Below are positions 45,322-54,734 of a DNA stretch of 64,000 nucleotides, one piece after another. Below the pieces are notes generated by a model. The model was given only the letters and a program-made list of their open reading frames with translations, was not told where the DNA came from and made no database searches. The translations under genes were made by a program, and so were the position numbers. Origin of the DNA: Malassezia japonica (lineage: Eukaryota; Basidiomycota; Malasseziomycetes; Malasseziales; Malasseziaceae); NCBI RefSeq assembly GCF_029542785.1, contig NC_083375.1, positions 248,001 through 312,000 on the forward strand, given 5' to 3'. The stretch's first letter is position 1, and every line of letters begins with the position of its first letter.

Positions 45322-47959
45322 TTAGTTCAGCAGGCCACGCAAAACGCGCTCCTCGCTCGACTCAAAGTAGCGCATGACAAAGTTGACGAGCGTCGCGGAG
45401 AGGATCGCGAAGCAGAGGAACGTGGGTCCGTACGAGTCAAAGTAGACGTTCGACGAGCTGCGCTCGCGGATCTTGAGCGCACGCCACATGTAGAGGACAC
45501 CCGAGTAGGCCACCGAAAAGAGCGCGACGACCGTAAAGATGGTCGAGGTGACCAGGCCCGCGAGGTCGCCGGCCTTTTGGAAGTTCAGCAGACCAGTCGC
45601 GATCGAGGCCATGAGCACACTGAACTCGAGCCACTTGAGGAAGGTGCGCTCGTTCGCAAAGTACACCTTGGGCTCGACGCGGATCGGGACCGAGACGCGC
45701 TTGCCGGGCTCGGCGTGGAAGGAGGTGACGTACTCGACGCCGGCGGGGGGACCGCTGGCCGAGCCGCGCGGCTCCTCCTCGTCGCGGCCCTGGAGCGCGG
45801 CAATGGCGCGCTCGTCGGCCTCGTTCTCGGCATCCGGCGCCTCGTCCTGGGCAGCCGAAGGCTTGCTGTGGTGCCAGAGCTTGGTGATATTATTCAGGCC
45901 GAGGCGGTTCAAGTAGTTCTTATCAAAGACGTTGGCCGGCGACAGAATGTCCTGGCGCGTGGCCTGGACACGTATCTGGCTCTGCGAGGGGCGCGGGGGG
46001 GCCTTGGTCGGCGCCTTGGACGCCTCGCTCTGCGCGCCTTCCGACTCCTTGCGGTGCTCGACGAGGTACTTTTCACGCTGCTCGCGGATCTCCTTGATGC
46101 GGGGGTCGAGCGCAGAGAGACCCACGTTCTCGGCCTCCTGCTTGGCATCGGCAATGTGCCTCACGTTCTCCTCGTCCTCGTTGTCCTCAAACTCGTCCTC
46201 GGACACGGGCTCGTAGTGCGGCATCTTGTGACCGCTCGTCTCGGAGCTCTTGGACGAGTGCTGGGGGCGGTCCAGCGCAAGGTCCATCGACACGGGCTTG
46301 CGGATATCAGTGTCCATCTGGGGGAGCCAGAAGGGCACGAGGTCCACGCGGTTCGACAGCAGCGTCGCACAGCCGTGGATAAACTTGGAGAACTTGGGCA
46401 CGGCCTCGACCAGGTGGCTGTTCACCAGCTCACGCACCCACTTGGGCGGCTCCTGGCCCATCTGCGTCTGCAGCTTCACCTCGAGCACACCGTAGGGGAA
46501 GCGCTCAACATCCGCAGCAGGCAGCTGCTCAAAGGGATAGTCGATGCCAATGTCCATGCGGCGCCAGTTGTCGCCGGCACGCTGCACACCGTCCCAGTTG
46601 TCCTCGCGCACGAGCGTGAGCTCGGTGTCGAGCGAGATACGCACACGCGCATCGCCGGGCAGCTGGAAGGCCGTGCGGTTGTAGAAAGAGCGCATCACCG
46701 GCTGCAGCTTGCGCGAGAGGATGCTGTACTGCACCTCACTCGCAAGCTGGAGCATCGAGTCGATCTCCTTGTCCGACTTCTTACCCTTCTTGCGCATCTC
46801 CTCAAAGGTGTCGTTCATGCGGAAGTCACCGCGCATGAACGCGTTCACCTTGTCCTCCTTGATGGGGAAACGCGCCTTGACACTCTTCTCACCAGTCCAG
46901 TCCTCACGGTGGGTCTTGCGCTCGACAAAGATGGTCTTGTTGTCCATACCACCGTACCAACGCAGACGGATGGCTTCGGCACCCTCCGTCTTCTCCAGAC
47001 GACCCAGGTACAGCTCGAGGTCCTCGTTGTCGTAGTAGATCGAGGTGATCGCGCTGTCCTCGGTCTGGTACTCCTTCTCCGAGTTGAACACAAGGACGGG
47101 GAGGTGCTTCAGGATGAAGAGCTTCAGCGGCACAATGTTGTCGGGGTGCACCCAGTACTTGGTCGTTTGACGCACAAACGCACTCTGGGAGCCACCGGCA
47201 CTCGAGTCACCCTGCACGGGGTTGCCGCGCGTGTGCACAACGTCAAACATCTTGGACAGCTTCACGATCAGCGCATCGTAGTTCTCCTTGTAAAAGGGAC
47301 GCGTGCTCAGGTAGTGCTGCACAAACTCCTTGCGCAGCAGACGGCCAGTCTGCTTGTCATGCTTCTTGACAATCTTTAGGAAACCGGTGTAGTTGAGCTT
47401 GGTGAAGAGCGCAAGGTCGTGCACGTCGGCAATGATGCTGGCAAGCTGCTCCTCGAGGTCGAGGAAGTGATCCTCCTGCGCGTCCGATTCGTCGTTGTCG
47501 CTGTCGAACTCGTCGTCCGAACCGGCGTTGTCGCGCGCCTCGTACATCGCGTCGCGGTGGGGGCCCTGCTGGTCATGGTGGTGGTGGTGGTGGTGGTGGT
47601 GATGGTGAGGGCGCGCCGACTGCTCGCCCTGCTCACTCTGCTCACCGTGCGAGGCGAGCGAGGCCTCCGAGTTGCGCGACGACAGCAGCAGGTTCACCTC
47701 CGAGTTCACCTGCTCGATGCGGCCCGTGAGCTCAGAAACCTGCGTTAGTAGAGAGACGTACCTTGCTCTTTTGGAACGAGTAGACTTTGTCGAGCTCTTG
47801 GCGCAGCTCCTCGACAAACTCGTCCTCATCCTTGTCGGACCAAGTGCCGTTGTTGTCGGCGATCCGCTTCTTGATCTGCTTCTTCAGATCAGAGTACTGC
47901 AGATACTGCGAAGACCATTCGGGATACAGGGACGTTTTAATCGTCCTGCCGAACTTCAT
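45322..47959 (-). CDS. VTC4: Vacuolar transporter chaperone 4, polyphosphate polymerase
   Basis: Vtc4 makes polyphosphate from ATP and moves it into the vacuole as part of the VTC complex. Exons 47959-47762 and 47739-45322 flank a 22-nt intron (47740-47761), giving about 871 residues. The SPX domain begins MKFGRTIKTSLYPEW, with the KKQIKK and K-rich helix that bind inositol pyrophosphates. The central tunnel domain has AIRLRWYGGMDNKTIFVERK followed by THREDWTGEKSVKARF, and YGVLEVKLQTQMG, retaining the basic residues of the catalytic Vtc4 type rather than the degenerate Vtc2/3. Three C-terminal membrane helices (DUF202-like) follow. A run of 11 histidines (47575-47607) sits in an acidic insertion within the SPX region. 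The upstream region has two nearby CACGTG boxes, as expected for a phosphate-responsive gene. Confidence 0.9.
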
Positions 47960-48516
47960 CGTGCAAAGTCACACCGCGGCACGATGGGAACCGGCTCCGC
48001 TGCTCGGGCACAGGCTGCACCCGCCGCTTCCGTGCGCCAGGCGAGATCTAGCACGTGGCACAAAGAGCGAGTCTCGGGCCGAGTCTATGCACGTGCGAGT
48101 TTTGATTGGTGCGAGGAGGCTGCCTTAATTGATCAGGCAGGTGGAGGTACTGCTCCGCCGCGTGACGCTCTCCCTGGAGCATGATCGCGACGCAGGTAGG
48201 TTCGTGGGAGGTAGCGGCGACGATGTAGGCGCGCATGATGAAAAATCGGAGACGTAGTTCGCGTCGCTAGGATCGGGGGGGGTAAAGGGGAGGCGCTGGT
48301 TGGTGTTGCCTATGCATCACCATACCACGCGCACCGACATACCAAAGCCCCCCGCTCCTAGCGTATGCGTGCCTACGCGCTCTCCGATTTCTCCCTCCAT
48401 TCGCCCAGGTAGACGCTCCACGGCCACCGAGCCTCGGCGGATCCTACGCCGCCGGACAAATACGGCGCCTCGGATTCGACGCAACCCACGTGACTCTCCG
48501 AAGCTTCCTCTGCACC
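47960..48516. promoter_or_regulatory. Divergent VTC4/COX15 promoter with three CACGTG boxes
   Basis: At 557 bp this is the longest gene-free stretch. It has CACGTG at 48052-48057, 48090-48095 and 48487-48492. The first two lie about 95 and 130 bp upstream of VTC4, the third 25 bp upstream of COX15. In budding yeast VTC genes are targets of the bHLH factor Pho4, which binds CACGTG; whether that holds here is inference. A G-run (GGGGGGGTAAAGGGG) lies near 48276. I see no small gene or RNA in the region. Confidence 0.5.
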
Positions 48517-50086
48517 ATGAGCCTCGCACGGAGCGCACGGCCGCTGCTGCGTGCCTCGTGCGCGCTGCTTCGGGCTACGCCATGCACGCATAAGATGCTG
48601 TCGACTCCTTCGCACCGCGCGCTCTCCGTCACCGCGCGCTCGTCTTGGAACGTCCGTGCGAGCAGCATGCTGCCCAAGACGGTGGCGCAGCCGCTGCGCC
48701 CCGCTGCGCGCACGCCGCAGGTCAACATGCTGCGCGCGTATGCCACGAGCACTGCTACGCCACTGCTTGCCTCTCGTCCGATCGTCGCCTACCACCTGCT
48801 TGCCTCTGCTGCGCTTGTTTTCCTGATCATTATTGTCGGTGGCATTACGCGCCTGACCGAATCGGGCCTCTCAATTACCGAGTGGAACCCCGGTTTGAAA
48901 GGCATGCGCCTCCCGTGGACGGACGACGAGTGGAATGCCGAGTGGGACAAGTACAAGCAGTCGCCCGAGTTTACTATGTATGTCGCTCGACTCACGCAGG
49001 ATCAACCAAGACATGACGCTCGAGGACTTTAAGTCGATCTTTATGTGGGAGTGGTCGCACCGTATCCTCGGCCGCGTGATTGGCGTCTTTTTCGCGGTGC
49101 CCGCGCTATACTTTTGCCTGCGTCCCAACATTGCGACGCGGGATGTGCGCTGGAAGCTCCTTGCGATCACGGCTGGTATCGGTTTTCAGGGCCTGCTCGG
49201 CTGGGTGATGGTCGCAAGTGGGCTCAAGAACCCCTACGAGAACGAGCCTGCGACGGCCGAGCCGCGCCCTGAATGGACGCCGCGCGTGAGCCACTTCCGC
49301 CTCGCGGCGCACCTCGGCACGGCGTTTGCGGTGTACATGGGCATGGTCTATACCGCCGTGACGATCCTGCGTGACAATGGTCTGGCGCGCAGCGCGACGG
49401 CTGGTGCGGACGTGCAGAGCGCGCTGTCGAAGCTCGTGACGCAGCTGCAGAGCCCCGTCGTGCGCCGCTACAAGAACGTTGCAGTGGGCCTCCTTGCGCT
49501 CGTCTTTACCACGGCCATGTACGGCGCGTTTGTTGCCGGTCTCGACGCCGGGCTCGTCTACAGCGAGTTCCCGATGATGGGTGATGGCCGTCTGCTGCCG
49601 CCTGCCGATGAGCTGCTGGATGTGCGCTACGCGGTGCGCACCAACGCCCCCGTGCCCTCTCCCGACGTGACGACGACGCCGGTGCAGCCCTCGTCCTCGC
49701 GCCTGGTCCTCGGCAACGTCACGCAGAACCCCGTGACGGTGCAGGCGATCCACCGCTACCTGGGCCTGACGACCGTCGCGTCGATGCTCTTCTTCCTGCC
49801 GTACTCGAAGCGCATGAAGGCGCTGCTCCCCCGCGCCGCCCCGCGCTTTGCGACCGGCGCCGTGCACATGAGCATTGTGCAAGCGCTGCTCGGCATCTCG
49901 ACGCTGATCTATATGGTGCCGCTCCCCCTTGCGTCGCTGCACCAGGCTGGCGCCGTGGTCACCCTGACGATGATGACCTGTGTCCTTGCCGTGCTGCGCA
50001 AGCCTGGCCAGGCGCTCCAGGCGCTGGCCAAAGCACGTACCGAAGCCGCGCGCCATGCCGCCGCGTCGCACGGACCCCGTCCATAG
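48517..50086 (+). CDS. COX15: Haem a synthase
   Basis: Cox15 oxidises haem O to haem A in the mitochondrial inner membrane for cytochrome c oxidase. Exons 48517-48977 and 49000-50086 flank a 22-nt intron (48978-48999, GTATGT...ACTCACGCAG) and give 515 residues. The leader is long, basic and serine-rich (about 75 residues). Membrane helices follow, with the family motifs FLIIIVGGITRLTESGLSIT, EWNPGLKGMRLP, MTLEDFKSIFMWEWSHRILG (haem-ligand histidine in EWSHR), GFQGLLGWVMVASGL, FRLAAHLGTAFAVY, HRYLGLTT and LHQAGAVVTLT. The four ligand histidines are visible. The ATG at 48517 is the first in frame. Confidence 0.95.
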
Positions 50087-50138
50087 CTGCCGCTCGCCGC
50101 ACCACTCGTGTGGAGGCTCGATTTGTTCGGGTCCCATC

Positions 50139-50899
50139 ATGTTCGCCCTGCCTGAGCACGAGCGCGAGGCGTTCTTTGCGCTGCTGGACGAGTACTTTAC
50201 GCAGCGTCCTCACCTCGCGCCGCCCAACTTTCAGGCGTCTGCGGCCGGCGCGCCTGCGGGGCGGAAGCAGCCGCCGCCGCCGCCGCGGCGCGGCAACTCG
50301 ACGTCGAGCAGCGTGCTCCCCCCCTCGGCGGCCGCGGCTGCGGCGCATGCGCCGCCGCCTGCGACGCCTGGGCCGCGCGAGGTGCACAAGCCTGCGGGTC
50401 TGCAGACCGGCAAGGTGTGTATAGGCGCTAACGCAGTCGATCGGCTTTATGAATACCAACTCGGCCGGCGCGGCCTTGGGCTCGATCGTGAACAAATCGG
50501 CGGCGAGTGCGAACCAGGCACTGCACAAGCAGTGGGAAAAGCATACCGGCGCAACGACGTCCACGACCTCGACGCCGCCTACCCAGGACTACTATAGCGG
50601 CGGCGGCGGCACGGCCTCGCCTCCCCCCGCGCAGTACCCCGGCGCGGCGGCCGCGCCGCCGGCCCCTGCGCGTGCGGCGGCGGTGTCGGCCGACCCCCCC
50701 GGCGAGGAAGCGGTGGCGCTGTACAAGTGCGTATCTGTTCTAACCTAGATTTTCCGGCACAGAGCCGGGCGACCTGCAAGTCGAGCAAGGCGAGCACGTC
50801 TATCTCTTGGAAGCCATTTCGGACGACTGGTGGCGCGCCCAGAGCCTCGACGGCGCGCGCACCGGCATTGTGCCCACGACCTACGTACAGCAACTGTAG
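50139..50899 (+). CDS. SH3-domain protein with proline-rich linker
   Basis: Three exons, 50139-50414, 50437-50726 and 50749-50899, are separated by two 22-nt introns, the first starting GTGTGT and the second GTGCGT. The product is about 238 residues. It has a conserved-looking helical N-terminus (FALPEHEREAFFALLDEYFT), a proline/alanine-rich linker with a PPPPPRRG run, and a middle helix (SIGFMNTNSAGAALGSIVNK). A C-terminal SH3 domain follows, with ALYKFSGTEPGDLQVEQGEH and DDWWRAQSLDGARTGIVPTT. The tryptophan pair and the ALY motif needed for binding PxxP ligands are present. It probably acts in actin patch or endocytic adaptor functions, but no specific yeast homologue can be named. The second intron splits the ALYKF motif, which confirms the splice. 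Confidence 0.85.
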
Positions 50900-51017
50900 A
50901 TGCCACGTGCCATTTTCGCACGTGGAGACACGTGGACCGTTCGGGGCGGGAACGTGGCTGCCCGCGTGGGAGCGCGTGTTTTGCCACGAGGCTTGCACGA
51001 TTGCGCGCGTGCCCAGA
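50900..51017 (+). promoter_or_regulatory. Three E-boxes directly upstream of a bHLH gene
   Basis: The 118-bp gap before the bHLH gene has three exact CACGTG hexamers at 50904-50909, 50919-50924 and 50929-50934, all within 31 bp. A bHLH protein whose basic region has the residues for CACGTG is encoded right behind them, so autoregulation is a natural reading. The sites could also lie in the 3' untranslated region of the SH3 gene, whose stop is at 50899. Confidence 0.6.
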
Positions 51018-52370
51018 ATGAGCGAGGACGCCTTAGGTTACGTTTCCTCGTCGGTGGTGCCGCGTGGCTCAGAAAGTTCGTCCCCTATTGTCCCCCTTGG
51101 GTCGATGGACTCTGCGCAGAGACAGTCGCCGTACACCATGCACAACGCTACTGGCAAGCCGGAAGGCAGTGAAGTCGCCTTTCAAGGCGGCCACAACACC
51201 GCCGCGTACGCGCACGGTGCGGGCGTCAAGAAGGGTGCGGGCGAGGCGGACAACACGTCCCAGATGGACCCCCACCTGACCGGTGGCCGCCGCAGCGAAG
51301 GCGCGCCGCCGGGCTACGCCCATGTGCGCCAGGAGCAGCAGCCCTACCGCCTGGACCTGCTCCAGACCGATCCCAACCTCGAGGCCAACGCGTCGCTGCA
51401 GGGCGACGGCGCGAGCGAACACGCGGACCATGTCACGCGCGCATTTCCGTTCCTCTCCAACTCGATCGGCGGGCAGGAAGGCGACGGCCGCGCCGCCATC
51501 TTCCCCCCGAACTTTGCGCAGGACGACGCGTACAAGAAGGCGGCCGAGCCCCCTTCGCCGCTCGAAGAGAGCGGCGCGTCGGGTCTGCACTCCAAGGCGC
51601 AGCGTGGCCCCAGCTCGTACGACTCGCTCTCCGCTTCAGACAAGAAGGAGACGCCGTACTCGCGCAGCCCTAGCCTGCGTGTCACACATAAGATCGCCGA
51701 GCGCAAGCGCCGGAAGGAGATGAAGGACCTCTTTGAAGAGCTCAAGGACTTTGTGCCTGTCGACCGCGGCCCCAAGACGAGCAAGGGCGACATCCTCACC
51801 AAGGCCGTGCTCCAGTTCCAGACGCTGCACCGCGAGCGCGAGCACCTCATCGAGGCGCTCGAAGCCGCGCACCACGAGCTCAATCAGCTGCGCCAGGTCG
51901 CCGGCGGCAGCGACGCGAGCGGCGCGAACCTGCAGCAGCACGTCTACCCACACTCGGGTGCCCAGTACCTCCCGCGCTCCTCGGACGCACGTATCCACGG
52001 GGGGATGGTGCCGGGTACGCAAGAGTCGCTTGGCCGCGAAAAGGGCGAGGGTGCGGGCGGCCGCTCCGAGTCGTTCCTCTCGGACCTGCGCCTGGACCGC
52101 CTGCGTCAGGGCGACGACAGCGTCCACCCGAGCTTCAAGCAGCTCGACCAGGGCGCAGGCGTGCTCGACCAGTCGCTCGGCGCCTCGCGCTCGTTCCAGC
52201 CCGAGTCGTACCAGAACCCTCTGGATATCCCGGGCGGCCAGGACGCGACGATCGGCCAGGACGCACAGCACGCGCAACGGGGCCTCTCGCAGGACCAGTC
52301 CCGGGGCCTCGCACGCGACAGCGACGCGATCTTGCCAGAGACGACCGGCGCCGACGCGCCGGGCATGTAG
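51018..52370 (+). CDS. bHLH leucine-zipper-type transcription factor
   Basis: The 450-residue product is mostly disordered, with a single bHLH domain at about residues 219-285. The basic region HKIAERKRRKEMKDLF has His224, Glu228 and Arg232 at the positions that contact CACGTG (class B). Helix 1 and loop (FEELKDFVPVDRGPKTSKGD) and helix 2 (ILTKAVLQFQTLHREREHLI) follow. The latter runs on into a leucine-containing coiled coil (EALEAAHHELNQLR). The last third is low-complexity. It could be a Cbf1-, Pho4- or Ino-type regulator; sequence alone does not decide. The three E-boxes upstream and E-boxes in other promoters of the window fit its predicted specificity. Confidence 0.88.
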   Translation: MSEDALGYVSSSVVPRGSESSSPIVPLGSMDSAQRQSPYTMHNATGKPEGSEVAFQGGHNTAAYAHGAGVKKGAGEADNTSQMDPHLTGGRRSEGAPPGYAHVRQEQQPYRLDLLQTDPNLEANASLQGDGASEHADHVTRAFPFLSNSIGGQEGDGRAAIFPPNFAQDDAYKKAAEPPSPLEESGASGLHSKAQRGPSSYDSLSASDKKETPYSRSPSLRVTHKIAERKRRKEMKDLFEELKDFVPVDRGPKTSKGDILTKAVLQFQTLHREREHLIEALEAAHHELNQLRQVAGGSDASGANLQQHVYPHSGAQYLPRSSDARIHGGMVPGTQESLGREKGEGAGGRSESFLSDLRLDRLRQGDDSVHPSFKQLDQGAGVLDQSLGASRSFQPESYQNPLDIPGGQDATIGQDAQHAQRGLSQDQSRGLARDSDAILPETTGADAPGM

Positions 52371-52418
52371 CTTTGTTGATTAGGAAATAATGCGTGTCGG
52401 TTGGGAAATACACGCGCG

Positions 52419-52424
52419 ACGCGT
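52419..52424 (+). promoter_or_regulatory. MCB-type ACGCGT just upstream of ELG1
   Basis: ACGCGT at 52419-52424 lies 6 bp before the ELG1 ATG, within a 59-bp gap after the bHLH gene. This is the MluI cell-cycle box recognised by Mbp1-type factors in G1/S gene promoters. ELG1 is an S-phase replication gene, so the site is sensible. A single hexamer in GC-rich DNA can still be chance. Confidence 0.35.
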
Positions 52425-52429
52425 CTTCC

Positions 52430-54734
52430 ATGCACGGCGAGAAGGAGGGCGCGCACGACCGCGCCGCGCGTCTCTTCCCCATCTTTGCGCCGGGGGGAGC
52501 GCGCGGGGAGCCGGAGAAGAAGGCGAGGAGCGGGGGGAAAGGCGCAGCGAAGCCGCCGCCGCCGCCGAGCGCGAGCGGCAGCCGGACGCACGTCGAATCG
52601 GCGCCGGTCCAGCGCGCCGTGCGGGGAACCGGCGGCGCGGCGCACCCGTTCTTTGCAAAGCGCGCGGGAAACAGCGAGATGCGGCGTGTACGTGACGAGC
52701 ATGTGCCGATGCAGGCGTCCATCGCCGCGCCGTGGCCGCACCGCGACGCGGTCCACGTCGCGCCAGAGACAAGAACCCGGCGCACCCCTTTGGCCCTGCC
52801 GCCGGGCTGGGCGAGGCGCACACGCAAGGAGCGCACGCCGCTGAGCGGCACCTATGTCCCACGCACCTCTGCATACGCGCCACCGCCGAGCGCGGGGCGC
52901 GCCGACGAGGCGGTGAGCTGCGAAGCGGCGCTCTCGCTCGAGAATACCATTCCTGCCCCACGCAGCCCGCTAGCGTACATTGCTACAGACCTCCAATACG
53001 ACGGCACGTACCCTGCCGCGGTAGCCGCGCTCTACGACCAGCTGCAGCACGCCGCGCCCCAGTCGCTGTCTGACGCACGGCCCTCGCACGGCGCGGCACA
53101 GTGGATCGACCGCTGGCGGCCGACGTGTGCTGCACACGTCCTCGGCAACGAGCAGGCGGCGACGTACATGCGCGACTGGCTACACGAGCTCCGTGTGTCG
53201 TTTACCTCGCATACACGCAAGCGCCCGATCCAGACGCGCGTCACGCAGCGCAAGCGGGGCCGGCCGCGTATGTACGACGACGAGGCCGAGTTCCATTCCG
53301 ACGAGGACGCATGGTTCGACCAGTTCCGCGCGCCCGGCACGCAGCGCACGCCGCCCCCGCCGCTGACCAACTGCCTATTGCTCGAAGGGCCGTGTGGGAG
53401 CGGCAAGTCGGCCGCCGTGCACGCGTGTGCCGCCGAGCTCGGCTTTGCGGTGTTTGAGCTGTACGCCGGCGTCGGGCGGCGGTCCGGCAAGGAGCTCGCG
53501 AGTGCTGTCGGGCAGCTCTCGCGCAACCACATGGTCGCCGGCGAGGCCGCCGAGAATGCGCCGCGGCAGTCGCTGATCCTCCTCGACGAAGTCGACCTGC
53601 TGATGGACGACGACGCGGGTTTCTGGCCGGCGGTCGTCGAGCTCGTGCGCGACTCGCACCGCCCCGTCATCCTTACATGCAACGGTACGTCCCAATGCTA
53701 ATCCAGACGCGAGCCTCGTGCCGATCGCCGAGCTTCCGCTCCAAAACACGCTGCAGTTTGCCGCGCCGCCGCTCCAGGTCGGCGCGACCTACCTGCAGCT
53801 CGTCGCGCTTGCGGAAGGCTACATTGTCTCGCAGGCCGCGATGCAGAATTTGTACGCCAGCACATGTGCGTCCCCGCCGTCGATCGGCGGCAGCGGCGCG
53901 CTGCACCCCGGCAGCCACCTCTTTCCCGTGGAGCGGGCCTTGGGCGATCGGCCGTCGTACGATCTGCGTGCGGCACTGATGCAACTGCAGTACATCTGCC
54001 TCTATACCAACGCGCGCGCCTTGCGCGAACGCCCCCCTGCGCCGCCCCCCGAGGCGCGTGCGGCGGAGCGGCCGGCGCGGCGCGTACGCGGCCCCGCGGC
54101 TCTCCAGCTCCTCGATAGCCTACGGAGCATGGCCGACGCCGCGTCGGCGTGCGACCTGCTCGACACGCACGTCGCCGAGGCGTCGAGCGACGATACCTTG
54201 CCAGTGTGGGCCCGTGCGCGCCTCGCGCCGCAGCCTGCGACGCGGTGTACGCAGCCGGCAGAGGCGCCGATCACGCCGTACGCCGCACCCTTTGCCCAGG
54301 TCCTCGGCACGCTCGCAGCGGCCGACTGGCTGCAGCACGCTCGCGCATGGGTCACACCGGATCCCCAAGCGCCGCCGCCCGAGCACAACCTGCCACGCGC
54401 CTATCCGCGATTGGACGGCGAACGCCTCGCGCACTGCCGCCTCCTCGGCCAGTTTCTGCAGCTCGTGCACATTCCCACGAGCGAGGCACTGCCGCGCGCA
54501 TCGCTCGTCGTGGACTATGCGCCTCACGTCCGCCAGATTATGCTCCTCGACCAGCTCAAGCAGGCGGCGTGGGCCGCGCAGCTCCAAACGTCGGACGGCG
54601 TGCGTGCCACACGCAACTCCGCGCGCCTCCTCCTCGATACCTGGGGCATGCGGGGGCAGGAGCACGGGCAGTGGATTCCGTTTGGGCCGGCGGACCGCGC
54701 AGCAGGACATCAGACAGGGTTTACCCATTCATAG
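52430..54734 (+). CDS. ELG1: Elg1/ATAD5, alternative RFC subunit that unloads PCNA
   Basis: Elg1 with Rfc2-5 removes PCNA from DNA after replication. Exons 52430-53684 and 53707-54734 flank a 22-nt intron (53685-53706) and give about 760 residues. The disordered N-terminus contains short aromatic motifs (ARLFPIFAP and AHPFFAKRA) that may contact PCNA. The AAA+ part starts QWIDRWRPTCAAHVLGNEQA. It has the P-loop LLLEGPCGSGKSAAVHAC, Walker B ILLDEVDLLMDDD and the sensor region VILTCNDASLVPI, spliced exactly at TCND. An acidic/basic insertion (RKRGRPRMYDDEAEFHSD) lies before the P-loop, as in ATAD5. The C-terminal helical region ends with PHVRQIMLLDQLKQAAWAA. The stop TAG directly abuts the stop of the convergent neighbour. 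The Walker A is intact. Confidence 0.85.
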
